DNA from: an uncultured Methanobrevibacter sp.
GTDB lineage: Archaea > Methanobacteriota > Methanobacteria > Methanobacteriales > Methanobacteriaceae
Reading direction: 5' to 3'
Assembly (NCBI RefSeq): GCF_900314695.1
Contig: NZ_OMWD01000005.1
Location: 1-64,000 of the forward strand
DNA: 64,000 nucleotides
Both the position numbers and the translations under genes were made by a program. Positions 15,880 to 24,508 of the stretch are shown here, in pieces; positions within the stretch are counted from its first letter, which is position 1, and every line of letters begins with the position of its first letter. Under the pieces are notes generated by a model. That model saw nothing but the letters and a program-made list of their open reading frames with translations. It was not told the DNA's origin and made no database searches.

Positions 15880-18669
15880 ATTAAATCAAAACTAATTGTT
15901 GTTGCATTGAGTCTATTTGTTTTAATCAGCCTATCCTGTGTAAGTGCAGCTGATGACAATCAAACAGACATTAATGCACAAGTTTTTGATGTTAAGGTTG
16001 AAGAAACATTAACGGATGTAAGTACAGATGAGGGTAATTTTACGACTTTAAATGAGTTAATTTCCCAATCTGAAAATGAATTAACACTAGATAAAAATTA
16101 TAAATTTAATCCATCAACTGATAAAGATATTGATGGATTTACAATTGCTAAGGATAATTATGTTGTTGATGGGAAAGGCCATACTATAGATGGTTCCAAT
16201 CAAGTGAGGATATTTATTTTCACAGGATCAAATATTACTCTTAAAAATCTCAATATAATCAATGCTAATGGTACTAACGGCCCTGCAGCTTATTTTGCTT
16301 CTTTAGCAATGATTGATAATTGTAGTTTTATTAATAATACTGCTACTAATCAGGGTGGTGCGATTTATATTAATAATTCAATTTCTAATTGTAAAATCAA
16401 CTCTACATTCATTAATAATAGTGCATATCAAGGTGGTGCAATATTCTTTAATGGTGAAACTGATAACAACAAAATTGCGGGATATTTTGATGGTAATGAG
16501 GCTGAAAGGATTGGTGGAGCATTATGTTTCCAAGCTAAAGCATCCAATAACATAATTTCTGCCAAATTTAATAATAATCGTGCAAATAGTGCCAGTGGTG
16601 GAGCAATCTTTTTCCGTGATCTTGCTGATGGCAATCAATTTGAAGGTATTTTCACAGCTAACTATGCAAATCAGGGTGGAGCAATCTTCTTTTACAATAA
16701 AGCAAACAATAACAGATTTAACAGTGATTTCAAATCTAATATGGCTAATACATCTGGAGGTGCAATTGTTTTCTTTGGAACTACAGATGGCAATAATTTC
16801 ACTGGATCTTTCATCAACAACTCTGCTTGGGGTATAAGTTCAGGTGATAGTGTTGGTAACGGTGGAGCAATAACCTTCACTAACATATCAAGTAATTGCG
16901 TATTTGCTTGTGATTTCATTAACAACACTGCTGCTAAACATGGTGGAGCAATAAACTACAGGCAAACTCCGCAGGGTATTGCATTTAATGGTAATTTCAT
17001 CAACAACAAAGCATCATATGGTGCTGGAATCAATTTCTTTGAAAGTATGGAAAATGTGGTATTTAATGGTGAATTCAATGGCAATACTGCTTATCAAGGC
17101 GGTGCGATTTTTATTAATAATTCCGTTTCTAATTGTAAAATCAATTCCACTTTCATTAATAATAGTGCATATCAAGGTGGTGCAATATTCTTTAACAATG
17201 AAACTGATAATGTTATAATTAATGGTTATTTTGATGGTAATGAGGCTGAAAGGATTGGTGGAGCATTATGTTTCCAAGCTAAAGCATCCAATAACATAAT
17301 TTCTGCTGAATTTTATAATAATAAAGCAAATAGCGCCAGTGGTGGAGCAATCTTTTTCCGTAATCTTGCTGAAGGCAATCAATTTGAAAGTGTTTTCAGA
17401 GGTAACAATGCAGTTTATGGTGGAGCAATATTTTTCTACGATAAAGCAAACAATAATAGATTTAACAGTAATTTTGACTCCAATGTAGCTAATTCCACTG
17501 GTGGTGCTATTGTTTTCGTCAATACCACTGATAACAATAATTTCACTGGTCTTTTTGTCAATAATGCTGCTTTAGGTGAAGGATCTGGTGATTTGAATGG
17601 TAATGGTGGTGCTATGACCTTTAGGGATGTTTCAAGCAATTGTGTATTTACTTGTGATTTCATTAACAACACTGCTACCAATAATGGTGGTGGAGTGAAC
17701 TATAGGCAAAATCCATATAACATTACATTTAACGGTAATCTTATTAATGTTACAATCAATGGGGTAGATATTGTCTCCGTAAATGATAATGCAACCCTCA
17801 CATTAATTAATGCTGTTCCTGCACAATTAAAAAATATCAATGTTTCCAATATTACTTATGGAGAAACTGTAAAGATTTCTTCAGATGTTGTTGATGAAAA
17901 TAATGTGCCATTAAATAATGGAACTCTCTCTGTTATTATCAACGGAAAAACATATTCTGCTGATGTATCTAATGGAACTGCAACTATCAAAATTTCAAAT
18001 TTGAATGCAGGAAACTATAATGTTGATGTGAAATATCGAGGAAATGGACGGGTCTTTATTTCATCCGTTGCATTCAGTGTATCTAAACAGGGTGCAGCAA
18101 TTTCTGCTAAAAATAAGGCATACATCATTAACTATGGTGGAAAATACAGTATCATTCTTAAAGATGCAAAAGGTAAGGCTATTGCTGGTAAAAAGGTTTC
18201 ATTCAAATTAAATGGCAAAAATATAGGTTCAGCTAAAACTAATGCCAAAGGTGTTGCAACAATTAGCTTGACTGCAAAAATCCTAAAGGCGCAAAAAGCA
18301 GGTACTAAAAAACTTGTCATTAAATTTGCAGATTCAAATTATAATACTGTATCAAAAACTGTAAAGATAACAATAAATAAGGAAAAGACAAAAATTGTCG
18401 CTAAAAACAAAGTGTTCAAAAAGGCTAAAAAAGTAAAAAAATATACAATAACCTTGAAGAACAGCAAAAATAAGGCAGTTAAGAAAGTTCTTGTTACCTT
18501 AAAGGTTAAAGGTAAACTTTACAAGGCAAAAACAAACAGCAAAGGTAAAGCAACCTTCAGTCTTAAAAAGTTAACCAAAACAGGTAAATTTACAGCAGCA
18601 ATTAGATTTAAAGGAAACACACTTTACAAGCCAACCCTTAAAAAAGTTAAAATCACTGTGAAAAAATAG
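15880..18669 (+). CDS. Large secreted adhesin-like protein (beta-helix repeats plus Ig-like C-terminus) with an apparent ATT start
   Basis: About 929 residues. A classical signal peptide (basic KSK, hydrophobic core, VSA-AD cleavage) only appears if translation begins at ATT 15880, seven bases after a strong GAGGAGG; an in-frame TGA at 15865 rules out an earlier start, and the TTG at 15907 cuts off the signal's basic end. Residues of about 100-640 are repeated GGAIFF/GGAI...NN units of a right-handed beta-helix. The last 300 residues are Ig-like units ending in Lys-rich KKVKKYTITLKNSK and TNSKGKATFSLKKL. Methanobrevibacter carries many such surface proteins, thought to bind other cells. Function is inferred. 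Confidence 0.8.
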   Translation: MKSKLIVVALSLFVLISLSCVSAADDNQTDINAQVFDVKVEETLTDVSTDEGNFTTLNELISQSENELTLDKNYKFNPSTDKDIDGFTIAKDNYVVDGKGHTIDGSNQVRIFIFTGSNITLKNLNIINANGTNGPAAYFASLAMIDNCSFINNTATNQGGAIYINNSISNCKINSTFINNSAYQGGAIFFNGETDNNKIAGYFDGNEAERIGGALCFQAKASNNIISAKFNNNRANSASGGAIFFRDLADGNQFEGIFTANYANQGGAIFFYNKANNNRFNSDFKSNMANTSGGAIVFFGTTDGNNFTGSFINNSAWGISSGDSVGNGGAITFTNISSNCVFACDFINNTAAKHGGAINYRQTPQGIAFNGNFINNKASYGAGINFFESMENVVFNGEFNGNTAYQGGAIFINNSVSNCKINSTFINNSAYQGGAIFFNNETDNVIINGYFDGNEAERIGGALCFQAKASNNIISAEFYNNKANSASGGAIFFRNLAEGNQFESVFRGNNAVYGGAIFFYDKANNNRFNSNFDSNVANSTGGAIVFVNTTDNNNFTGLFVNNAALGEGSGDLNGNGGAMTFRDVSSNCVFTCDFINNTATNNGGGVNYRQNPYNITFNGNLINVTINGVDIVSVNDNATLTLINAVPAQLKNINVSNITYGETVKISSDVVDENNVPLNNGTLSVIINGKTYSADVSNGTATIKISNLNAGNYNVDVKYRGNGRVFISSVAFSVSKQGAAISAKNKAYIINYGGKYSIILKDAKGKAIAGKKVSFKLNGKNIGSAKTNAKGVATISLTAKILKAQKAGTKKLVIKFADSNYNTVSKTVKITINKEKTKIVAKNKVFKKAKKVKKYTITLKNSKNKAVKKVLVTLKVKGKLYKAKTNSKGKATFSLKKLTKTGKFTAAIRFKGNTLYKPTLKKVKITVKK
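16327..17755 (+). repeat. Two tandem 744-base repeats inside the adhesin gene
   Basis: The first unit spans about 16327-17070 and the second starts at 17071 and runs to about 17755. Corresponding bases are exactly 744 (248 codons) apart. One block, 16484-16562, is identical over 79 bases to 17228-17306. The repeat adds about one more set of beta-helix coils. Confidence 0.85.
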
Positions 18670-18687
18670 AATCTTATTCTATTTTTT
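18661..18687 (+). terminator. Perfect hairpin overlapping the adhesin stop codon
   Basis: AAAAAATAGAAT and ATTCTATTTTTT pair over 12 bases around CTT, and a T-rich run follows. The TAG stop lies in the left arm. Confidence 0.6.
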
Positions 18688-18853
18688 CTACTTATTTTTT
18701 TTAATTTCTGTTTTAATGTATTATGTATTAATTAATCTCATTTCAGATGACATATACAAAATATGAAATAGTTATAGATAAAAAATAGCTATTAATATTG
18801 ATAAAAAAATAAAAAAATTGCAAGAAAAACTTGCAAATAATAAAACTATAGAT

Positions 18854-19180
18854 TTATTTTTCCATTTTTTTAAATGATTTAATAATGTCTTCAATGCCTT
18901 TTCCTTCTGATGCAGCATCAAATACGTCTTTGATTACGTCTAAAATATTGTGTTTATGCTCAGGAGATTCAGAAGTTTTTGAACTGCCAACAGCTAAATC
19001 AATATCTTCTGCTTTCACAGTTTTTCTATTTGCATATTTTGTATATACAACTGCTTTTTTAGACACATCTTCTGCGTAATCTTCTAAAAATTCAACTAAT
19101 GCATCTACTGCATCAGCACTTACTCTTTCAGCACCAGCTTCTTGAATAATTCTTTTTACAGGAGCCTTAGGAATTGCCAT
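18854..19180 (-). CDS. Archaeal histone with a C-terminal extension
   Basis: 108 residues from ATG 19180, preceded by GGATGTGA. Residues 1-66 or so form a normal HMf-type histone fold: IPKAPVKRIIQEAGAERVS, a middle helix, and NRKTVKAEDIDLAV (the KTxxxxDI motif of helix 3). It should bind and wrap DNA as dimers or larger chains. Ordinary archaeal histones end here; this one adds about 42 residues (SESPEHKHNILDVIKDVF...GIEDIIKSFKKMEK) predicted to be two amphipathic helices. The tail could mediate contacts between histones or with another protein. Confidence 0.9.
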   Translation of the reverse strand: MAIPKAPVKRIIQEAGAERVSADAVDALVEFLEDYAEDVSKKAVVYTKYANRKTVKAEDIDLAVGSSKTSESPEHKHNILDVIKDVFDAASEGKGIEDIIKSFKKMEK

Positions 19181-19482
19181 ATTTTTCACATCCGTTATGT
19201 AGCATTGTATTATTATATCAACTATGCAATATTAAAACTTTGCCCATTTTTACTTATTTGTCACTTATTTTTCATATAAAAAAGATATAACTTAAAAAAT
19301 ATTCATATAACTTGGATCTTTCAAAAATTTGTTGTTTTTTCTAAATTGATTTTCGATTGCAGTTTTAAATTAGATTTTTGCGATATATTCGTTTTTAAAC
19401 GCCTCGTTTAGTTTTGAATGTTTGTTTTTTAGGTTTTGGCTTTGTTTTTGAATGGTATTTTTAATTTTCTTATGGGAATCAT
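19181..19482. other. Intergenic region between two minus-strand genes
   Basis: About 300 bases hold the histone promoter (just right of 19200) and, at 19396-19410, a TAAACG/CGTTTA hairpin with a 3-base loop that may end the upstream zinc-ribbon transcript. I see no gene. Confidence 0.5.
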
Positions 19483-20175
19483 TCATTCATAATCTTCACA
19501 AAACCTTCCAAAGGATAACGAATGTCCTAAACGACAATAATATTCAACATACCCTTCACTATCAAAATCACCAACTATTCCTCCTCCACTGTCCATAAAT
19601 TCTTCGTAGCAGTGTCTGCAATTCAAGTTACAATAGTTCCCATGAGCTATTTCATTCTTTTCTATTTTTTTACTATGAATTTCTTTTTCTTTTTTGATTT
19701 TAGCTTTTTTTTGTTCTTTGTTCGCTTTTTCTAATTCTATTTTTATGAAGTATTTAATTTCTTCTTCATTCATTTCTTCTTTTTTATTGATTAACTTATT
19801 ATTTAGATTATATTTGATGGAAAATACATATTTTTGACTAATATTGTTTTTTATTATTTCCGATTTGATTTCTTCTGATTCAAATATTTCATCAATTGTT
19901 TTTAATTTTTTCTTTTTTTCTTCTTTTTCTTTAGCTCTTCGGGCTCTGTCTTGTTCTATGCTATCGTAAACTGATTTTAATAAATGTTTACTCTGTTTCA
20001 TATCAGATTTATCTATTTTTGCCCCACAGTTAGTGCAAAAATTATCTTCTTTTTCTAATTTTGTCCCACATTCAATACAAAAATTACCGTCTTCTTTTAT
20101 TTTTGTCCCGCAGTTAGTGCAAAAATTATCCTCGTTTCTTATTTTGGTTCCGCAGTTAGTGCAAAAATTGGCCAT
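19483..20175 (-). CDS. Protein with four tandem zinc ribbons, coiled coil and a C-terminal Cys cluster
   Basis: About 230 residues from ATG 20175. Four consecutive FCxxCG units repeat every 14 residues at the N-terminus. A charged coiled coil (about residues 65-185) rich in Lys and Glu follows. Near residue 185 is CNLNCRHCY, then YYCRLGHSLSFGRFC. CNLNCRHC has the spacing of a radical-SAM cluster motif (C-x3-C-x2-C), but no TIM barrel follows, so zinc binding is the safer reading. The gene stands alone. I do not recognise a named family. Confidence 0.6.
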   Translation of the reverse strand: MANFCTNCGTKIRNEDNFCTNCGTKIKEDGNFCIECGTKLEKEDNFCTNCGAKIDKSDMKQSKHLLKSVYDSIEQDRARRAKEKEEKKKKLKTIDEIFESEEIKSEIIKNNISQKYVFSIKYNLNNKLINKKEEMNEEEIKYFIKIELEKANKEQKKAKIKKEKEIHSKKIEKNEIAHGNYCNLNCRHCYEEFMDSGGGIVGDFDSEGYVEYYCRLGHSLSFGRFCEDYE

Positions 20176-20434
20176 ATTACACACTTCTCAAATTAGTCTT
20201 CTTAAACAAATTTCAGTTAAAAAAATTATTTATATGTTGTTATGTTTTTCAATTTTTTCATTCTTGGAATTTCGTTCGAAAGAATCTACGGTAAAACATT
20301 CTATACATTATAAGAATAATGAAATATAAAATATTGTTATGAGATTTAATTTGCTTTTTAACATGGTTTTGTGAACTTATGATGCTTTTCAAAACATTGG
20401 ATGAGTATTGATAAAATATTTTGGAGGAGATGTC

Positions 20435-20728
20435 ATGATTAGTGATGAAGAAAAAGCGAAGATCAAAGATGATATAGTGAACAAAGTAAATTCTGTTTTA
20501 GAAAAAAACAATGAATCATTTAGATTGGACAAAGTAAATGTTCTCAACAAAAACGAAACAGTTAAATTCATGGGAAATTATAGAGTTTATGACAGAAAAA
20601 ATTACAATGCTGTTTCAAGAGAGATTAATAATTTCTTAAAGCAATACGGGGATGTTGATATAAAATCTAAAAAAATCAGAGACAGTGGCATGAAATTTAC
20701 TGCTGTAAGTTTCAATTTCGAACTATGA
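20435..20728 (+). CDS. Small hypothetical protein
   Basis: 97 residues from ATG 20435, after a strong GGAGGAGAT. It is charged (many Lys, Asp and Asn), without transmembrane segment or cysteine. The middle, VKFMGNYRVYDRKNYN, and the end, DSGMKFTAVSFNFEL, look like a compact alpha/beta domain. I do not recognise the family. It sits just upstream of tRNA-Gln and the decayed region. Confidence 0.6.
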   Translation: MISDEEKAKIKDDIVNKVNSVLEKNNESFRLDKVNVLNKNETVKFMGNYRVYDRKNYNAVSREINNFLKQYGDVDIKSKKIRDSGMKFTAVSFNFEL

Positions 20729-20954
20729 GATTTTAAGAAAGACCTATTGAACTGTTGATGTTGAATCAAAAGATTATTATGAAGAATTACATAGATAATA
20801 GATGCCACAATCACACAAAAGAAATTTAGCATAATGGAAGAATATGCAATCCGATAATGATTCAAAAAATGGATTGATTGATAAAGAAATCATGAGCAAA
20901 CATTTTGACAGTTCCTACTTATTTATATATGATGATTTTTAAAAATAATTCCAT

Positions 20955-21026
20955 AGTCCCGTAGGGTAGCGGCAATCCTTTTGGGCCCTGGACCCAAAGA
21001 CAGCGGTTCGACTCCGCTCGGGACTA
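20955..21026 (+). tRNA. tRNA-Gln (CTG)
   Basis: A 72-base cloverleaf: acceptor AGTCCCG/CGGGACT, D-stem GGGT/ATCC, anticodon stem TTGGG/CCCAA with loop CCCTGGA, T-stem AGCGG/CCGCT with TTCGACT loop, discriminator A, CCA not encoded. The anticodon reads CTG. The A1-U72 acceptor fits archaeal Gln. A TATA box TTTATATAT at about 20921-20929 lies 26 bases upstream. Position 33 is C, not the usual U. Confidence 0.8.
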
Positions 21027-21247
21027 CTTAATTATCCATTTATCTTAATATTTTTATTTCTTTTTTCTATATGTACTAAATTTTTTAGTACATCTTATAT
21101 TATTATATTTTTAGCAATACTTACAAAAATTTAATTCAACTCATCTACATAACAGAGTTTTTCAAATTTAGTTTCAGATTTCAAAATGGATGATGTTATG
21201 TCAAAACTTAGCGTTAAATGAAAATAAAAAGTGGCTATTATATATAA

Positions 21248-21422
21248 CGAAACTGGAATCGTCCTCATTGCTATACACTCCATATTATGATGTGAATGAA
21301 GCTATAAATATTCTTAAAAAAGGATTAGAAATCGTTTGGACGACAGTGCAATAAAAAATTTTCCAAAAAAATACTTTAATTTTTTTGGTTTGCGAATCCC
21401 CGTCATCCGCACGATAGGGAGG
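21248..21422 (+). pseudogene. tnpB C-terminal remnant with right-end hairpin (IS200/IS605 type)
   Basis: Frame one gives NWNRPHCYTLH (21251-21283), resembling the last zinc-finger half and HD of TnpB. A shift into another frame at about 21283 gives DVNEAINILKKGLE (21289-21330), the D-x-N-A-A-x-N-I motif that ends TnpB. It stops at 21354. A GAATCCCC...GGGAGG hairpin follows at 21394-21422, as expected at an IS605-type right end. The rest of the gene is lost. Confidence 0.6.
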
Positions 21423-21423
21423 T

Positions 21424-22085
21424 TTATTTTTGCCATCCTATTGCTTTTAATATGAAATATATTATGGCACAAATAATGGTAGTTGCTATAAAACAAATTA
21501 TAGGATTTAAATATCCAAATTGAGGGTTAATAATCCATAAAACCATTAAATGCAAAATATAAATTAAAATATATAATTTTCCACCGATAAATTCAGTTAT
21601 TTTAAAATTAAGTGTATCTGGATTTTTTACACACCATATGAAAATGCAGACTGAAACTATGATGGTTCCTATATATACATCTAATTTTCCCACTACTATA
21701 ACTTTTAAAATTGTTAATAACAGACCGAATATTCCAAATGCTATTAAAAATGAATTAGAAATCTTTTCTGTTAAAATATCTTTTTTATCATGAATCAGAT
21801 ATCCTAAAGTGAAAAATGGCAATCCCATAAATAAAAAATTTCGATAATACTTAAGTGTTAAAAAAGATAGTTCCACGCTTTTGTATCCAAAAAATTCACC
21901 AATAAATAAAGTAAGAAATTCACCAATAACTAAACTAAATATTATCAGTATTGGGATAATTTATATAATGTATTTGGTTTTACTTGAAGCTTGATTAAAA
22001 CGTAATAAATAATAAAACAATAAATTAAAACCAATAAAAACCATAAATGATGGAGTCCAAATGGTGTAACATTAAATATTATTAA
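21424..22085 (-). pseudogene. Frameshifted, 5'-truncated acyltransferase-3-type membrane protein
   Basis: Two overlapping frames together give the C-terminal half of an acyltransferase 3 protein. The upstream part (21945-22085) encodes NVTPFGLHHLWFLLVLIYCF. The downstream part (open from 21960 to the stop at 21424) holds six or so helices including NFLFMGLPFFTLGYLIHD and YILHLMVLWI. A shift around 21945-21965 breaks the frame, and the N-terminal half with its catalytic His is absent. Intact members transfer acyl groups to surface sugars. Confidence 0.68.
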
Positions 22086-22510
22086 TTAAAATTATTTTGA
22101 GGAGAGTTGTTATATGAAAACTCATGCGATAGTTGTATAACTTTTGTTATCTCTACACTACTTTTTTTAGAATTCATGATAATTGAATATTTTCATCTAT
22201 GCTGGAGAAAATGATCGGCTGGAACGCCAAATCATGTACCATAACTTGAGCCAAAGATATTAATGCAACTATTGTTCTGTTATTGGAAAAGTTGCAGTGT
22301 AAGATACTAAAATTATTACAAACAATCGATGAAAAGCAATTATTGTCACGCCAATGTCGATATGAAATTACTTTAAAAGTTGTCTGATATTCGAATATTC
22401 TTCTAGTTTAATAATATTGCTTTTATTTCAAACAAAAACTATATAAATTGATTAATTCAATATATGTCTGAAGAATTAGTATTTAATTAAGAATTAAGTT
22501 AAAATACATT
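22086..22510. other. Gene-free stretch
   Basis: About 425 bases without a supportable gene. An ATG after GAGGAGAG (near 22114) opens only eight codons. The remainder has short broken frames on both strands and no match I recognise. It continues the decayed patch that starts at tRNA-Gln. Confidence 0.5.
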
Positions 22511-22600
22511 TATTCAAATATTTGAATAATTCTTTATAAATAAATATTTAAATATTTGAATAATTATTTATATATATTAATTCATATTTGAATATATATA
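22511..22600 (+). promoter_or_regulatory. Palindromic boxes in the AAA-ATPase promoter
   Basis: TATTCAAATATTTGAATA at 22511-22528 is a perfect 18-base palindrome. The ATTTGAATA half recurs near 22552 and 22585. The boxes overlap a very AT-rich promoter and could be operators. Confidence 0.45.
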
Positions 22601-22614
22601 ATGAGGATGTTGCT

Positions 22615-24066
22615 ATGATTGAAAAGGAAGAATTAATCGCAAATTTCATTAAAGATGAATTGACTGATGTTCCCAATATCTTAAATAAAGAGTTATCTAA
22701 TAATAATATGAAATTCAACTCCCGAGAAGAATTGGATGAGATAAAAGGATACTTGGATACTTTTTTAAAAGAAGATACTTCAAATAAGATTATAGTTTTG
22801 CCAGGTCTTAGGGGTGTTGGCAAAACAACATTGATTCTACAGGCATATGAATATCTCTTAAAAGAAAAGAATATTCCTCCCAATAATGTATTATACATTT
22901 CCTTTGATGATTTAAATGATCTTGTTGAATGCAATATAAGACAGATGGTTGAAGTATACCTGAAAAACATATTTCATGCAAACTTGAGAAATTTAGATGA
23001 AAAGGTTTTCATATTCGTTGATGAATCACAAATCGATAAAAAATGGGCTTCCTCTGGAAAAGTAATATACGATAAATCATATAATATTTTCATGATATTT
23101 ACAGGTTCTTCGGCTCTTCATTTGGAACGCAGTGATGATCTTGCAAGAAGAATGCGTAAAAAATCAATAACTCCTCTAAACTACACACAGCATTTAAAAT
23201 TAAAATATGGTATTGACGTAAGTTGTTTGTCTGCTGATTTAAGAGATTTGATATTCGGTGGAGATATTAATAATGTTTTATCATCAGAATTTAAAGCAAA
23301 TAACTTATTGACCAATTGCTTGGATTACTCTTCTACAGATTGGGAGGAATATTTTAAATTCGGTGGTTTTCCAATATTGTTTGACAAAAAGTCTCATCGG
23401 GAAATATGTGAGGATTTGGTTGAAATTACACAAAAGGTCATTACAAAAGACATGCCGCAAATAAAAGAGCTTTCATCTGAAAACCAATCCAATGCAAAGC
23501 GTATTTTAAGATATCTTGCTCTCCAACAGCCTGGAGAATTAACACAAGCGAATCTGGCAAATTACTTGAAAACATCAACTGCAAATGTAAATAAGATATT
23601 GGATTTGCTTGAAAAGACCCATCTGATTTTCCATTGTGAGCCGTATGGTGGTTCAGCCAAAAGGGTTAAAAAATCATGGAAATATTATTTTGCAACACCC
23701 AGCATCAGACATGCTCTGTCAACCAAAGTGGGAAACCCATTGCTTGGAAGTGATGATTATGAAGGATTCCTTCTTGAAAACCTAGTTGCATCAAATTTGT
23801 TTAACTTATCCAATAATCAATTCACAAATTTCACTATCTATTATGATGCCTATAAAAAAAGAAATGTTGATTTTCTGATTCAAAAAGATTGCGAAAACAT
23901 CATTCCAATCGAGGTAGGTCGTGGAAAGAAAAAGAAACTACAGATTAAACATGCCATCAACAAATATAATTGTCAATATGGGATAGTGGTTGCAAATAAC
24001 TACTCTTCTGTAAAAAAGGATGATGATGTAATTTATATACCTCCAAAAACATTTTCATTTTTATGA
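22615..24066 (+). CDS. AAA-family ATPase with C-terminal DUF4143-like nuclease-fold domain
   Basis: 483 residues. Walker A GLRGVGKTTL is near residue 70, Walker B VFIFVDES near 138. A winged-helix region follows (about 300-345, QANLANYLKTSTANVNKILDLLEKTHL), then a C-terminal domain with NVDFLI...IPIEVGRG, resembling the D...ExK core of restriction-like folds. This is the AAA_14 plus DUF4143 arrangement common in archaea, often present in many copies; roles are mostly unknown, sometimes proposed in defence or mobile DNA. ATG 22615 follows GAGGATG. Confidence 0.85.
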   Translation: MIEKEELIANFIKDELTDVPNILNKELSNNNMKFNSREELDEIKGYLDTFLKEDTSNKIIVLPGLRGVGKTTLILQAYEYLLKEKNIPPNNVLYISFDDLNDLVECNIRQMVEVYLKNIFHANLRNLDEKVFIFVDESQIDKKWASSGKVIYDKSYNIFMIFTGSSALHLERSDDLARRMRKKSITPLNYTQHLKLKYGIDVSCLSADLRDLIFGGDINNVLSSEFKANNLLTNCLDYSSTDWEEYFKFGGFPILFDKKSHREICEDLVEITQKVITKDMPQIKELSSENQSNAKRILRYLALQQPGELTQANLANYLKTSTANVNKILDLLEKTHLIFHCEPYGGSAKRVKKSWKYYFATPSIRHALSTKVGNPLLGSDDYEGFLLENLVASNLFNLSNNQFTNFTIYYDAYKKRNVDFLIQKDCENIIPIEVGRGKKKKLQIKHAINKYNCQYGIVVANNYSSVKKDDDVIYIPPKTFSFL

Positions 24067-24139
24067 AATAGCTATTAATTATATATAACTTAAAAATTAA
24101 ATCATTAATTAATTAAAATTATTTTGGAGAGAGGTTAAT

Positions 24140-24487
24140 ATGAAAGGAGATGTATATTACGGTAAAGGTATAAGGGAGTTAAAAGATAGCCATCAGGACT
24201 TGTTTGAATTGGTATCTAACATTAACGATACTGTATGGGATGGTAAGGTTTTAGATTACAAAACTCAAAAATTAATTGCTATTGGTATCACTGCTTCCCG
24301 TGCAGATCCAAGAGCTACCAAAAAGCAAATGAGAAGTGCTATTGAAGTTTTGGGCATTACCAAAGAAGAGATTGTTGATGTTTTGAGGGTTGTATTATTA
24401 ACTTCAGGTATGCCTGCATTTTCCAAATCACTTCAAATTCTAAATAGTGTTGTTGCATCTATTGAAGAAGAGGAAAATCTGGAATAA
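24140..24487 (+). CDS. Carboxymuconolactone decarboxylase (AhpD-like) family protein without cysteines
   Basis: 115 residues, all-helical. The fold follows the CMD/AhpD family: YYGKGIRELKDSHQDLFELV, KLIAIGITASRADP, then KKQMRSAIEVLGITKEEIVDVLRVVLLTSGMPAF. The reactive CxxC and His of AhpD are replaced by TASRADPRATKK, and there is no cysteine in the protein. A thiol-disulfide role is therefore excluded. The ATG follows GGAGAGAGG. Confidence 0.82.
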   Translation: MKGDVYYGKGIRELKDSHQDLFELVSNINDTVWDGKVLDYKTQKLIAIGITASRADPRATKKQMRSAIEVLGITKEEIVDVLRVVLLTSGMPAFSKSLQILNSVVASIEEEENLE

Positions 24488-24508
24488 TATTTCTCTTTTT
24501 TTCTTTTT

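Noticed and set aside
16327..17755. The repeats as a CRISPR array or non-coding satellite
   Set aside because: They are in frame, 744 bases long and encode beta-helix coils. No short regular repeats with unique spacers occur in the window.
15907..18669. TTG 15907 as the start of the adhesin
   Set aside because: No ribosome site before it, and it removes the basic start of the signal peptide; ATT 15880 fits better.
19483..20175. Calling the zinc-ribbon protein a radical SAM enzyme
   Set aside because: The CNLNCRHC motif is near the C-terminus and nothing resembling the barrel follows.
20844..20942. A 32-codon reading frame with a weak GGAAG site
   Set aside because: It overlaps the TATA box of tRNA-Gln, has poor spacing to its ribosome site and resembles nothing known.
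22081..22120. Leader-like similarity to the region before 24140 (TTAATTAAAATTATTTT plus a ribosome site)
   Set aside because: The common part is low-complexity AT sequence and the following codons differ; not enough for a duplicated gene start.
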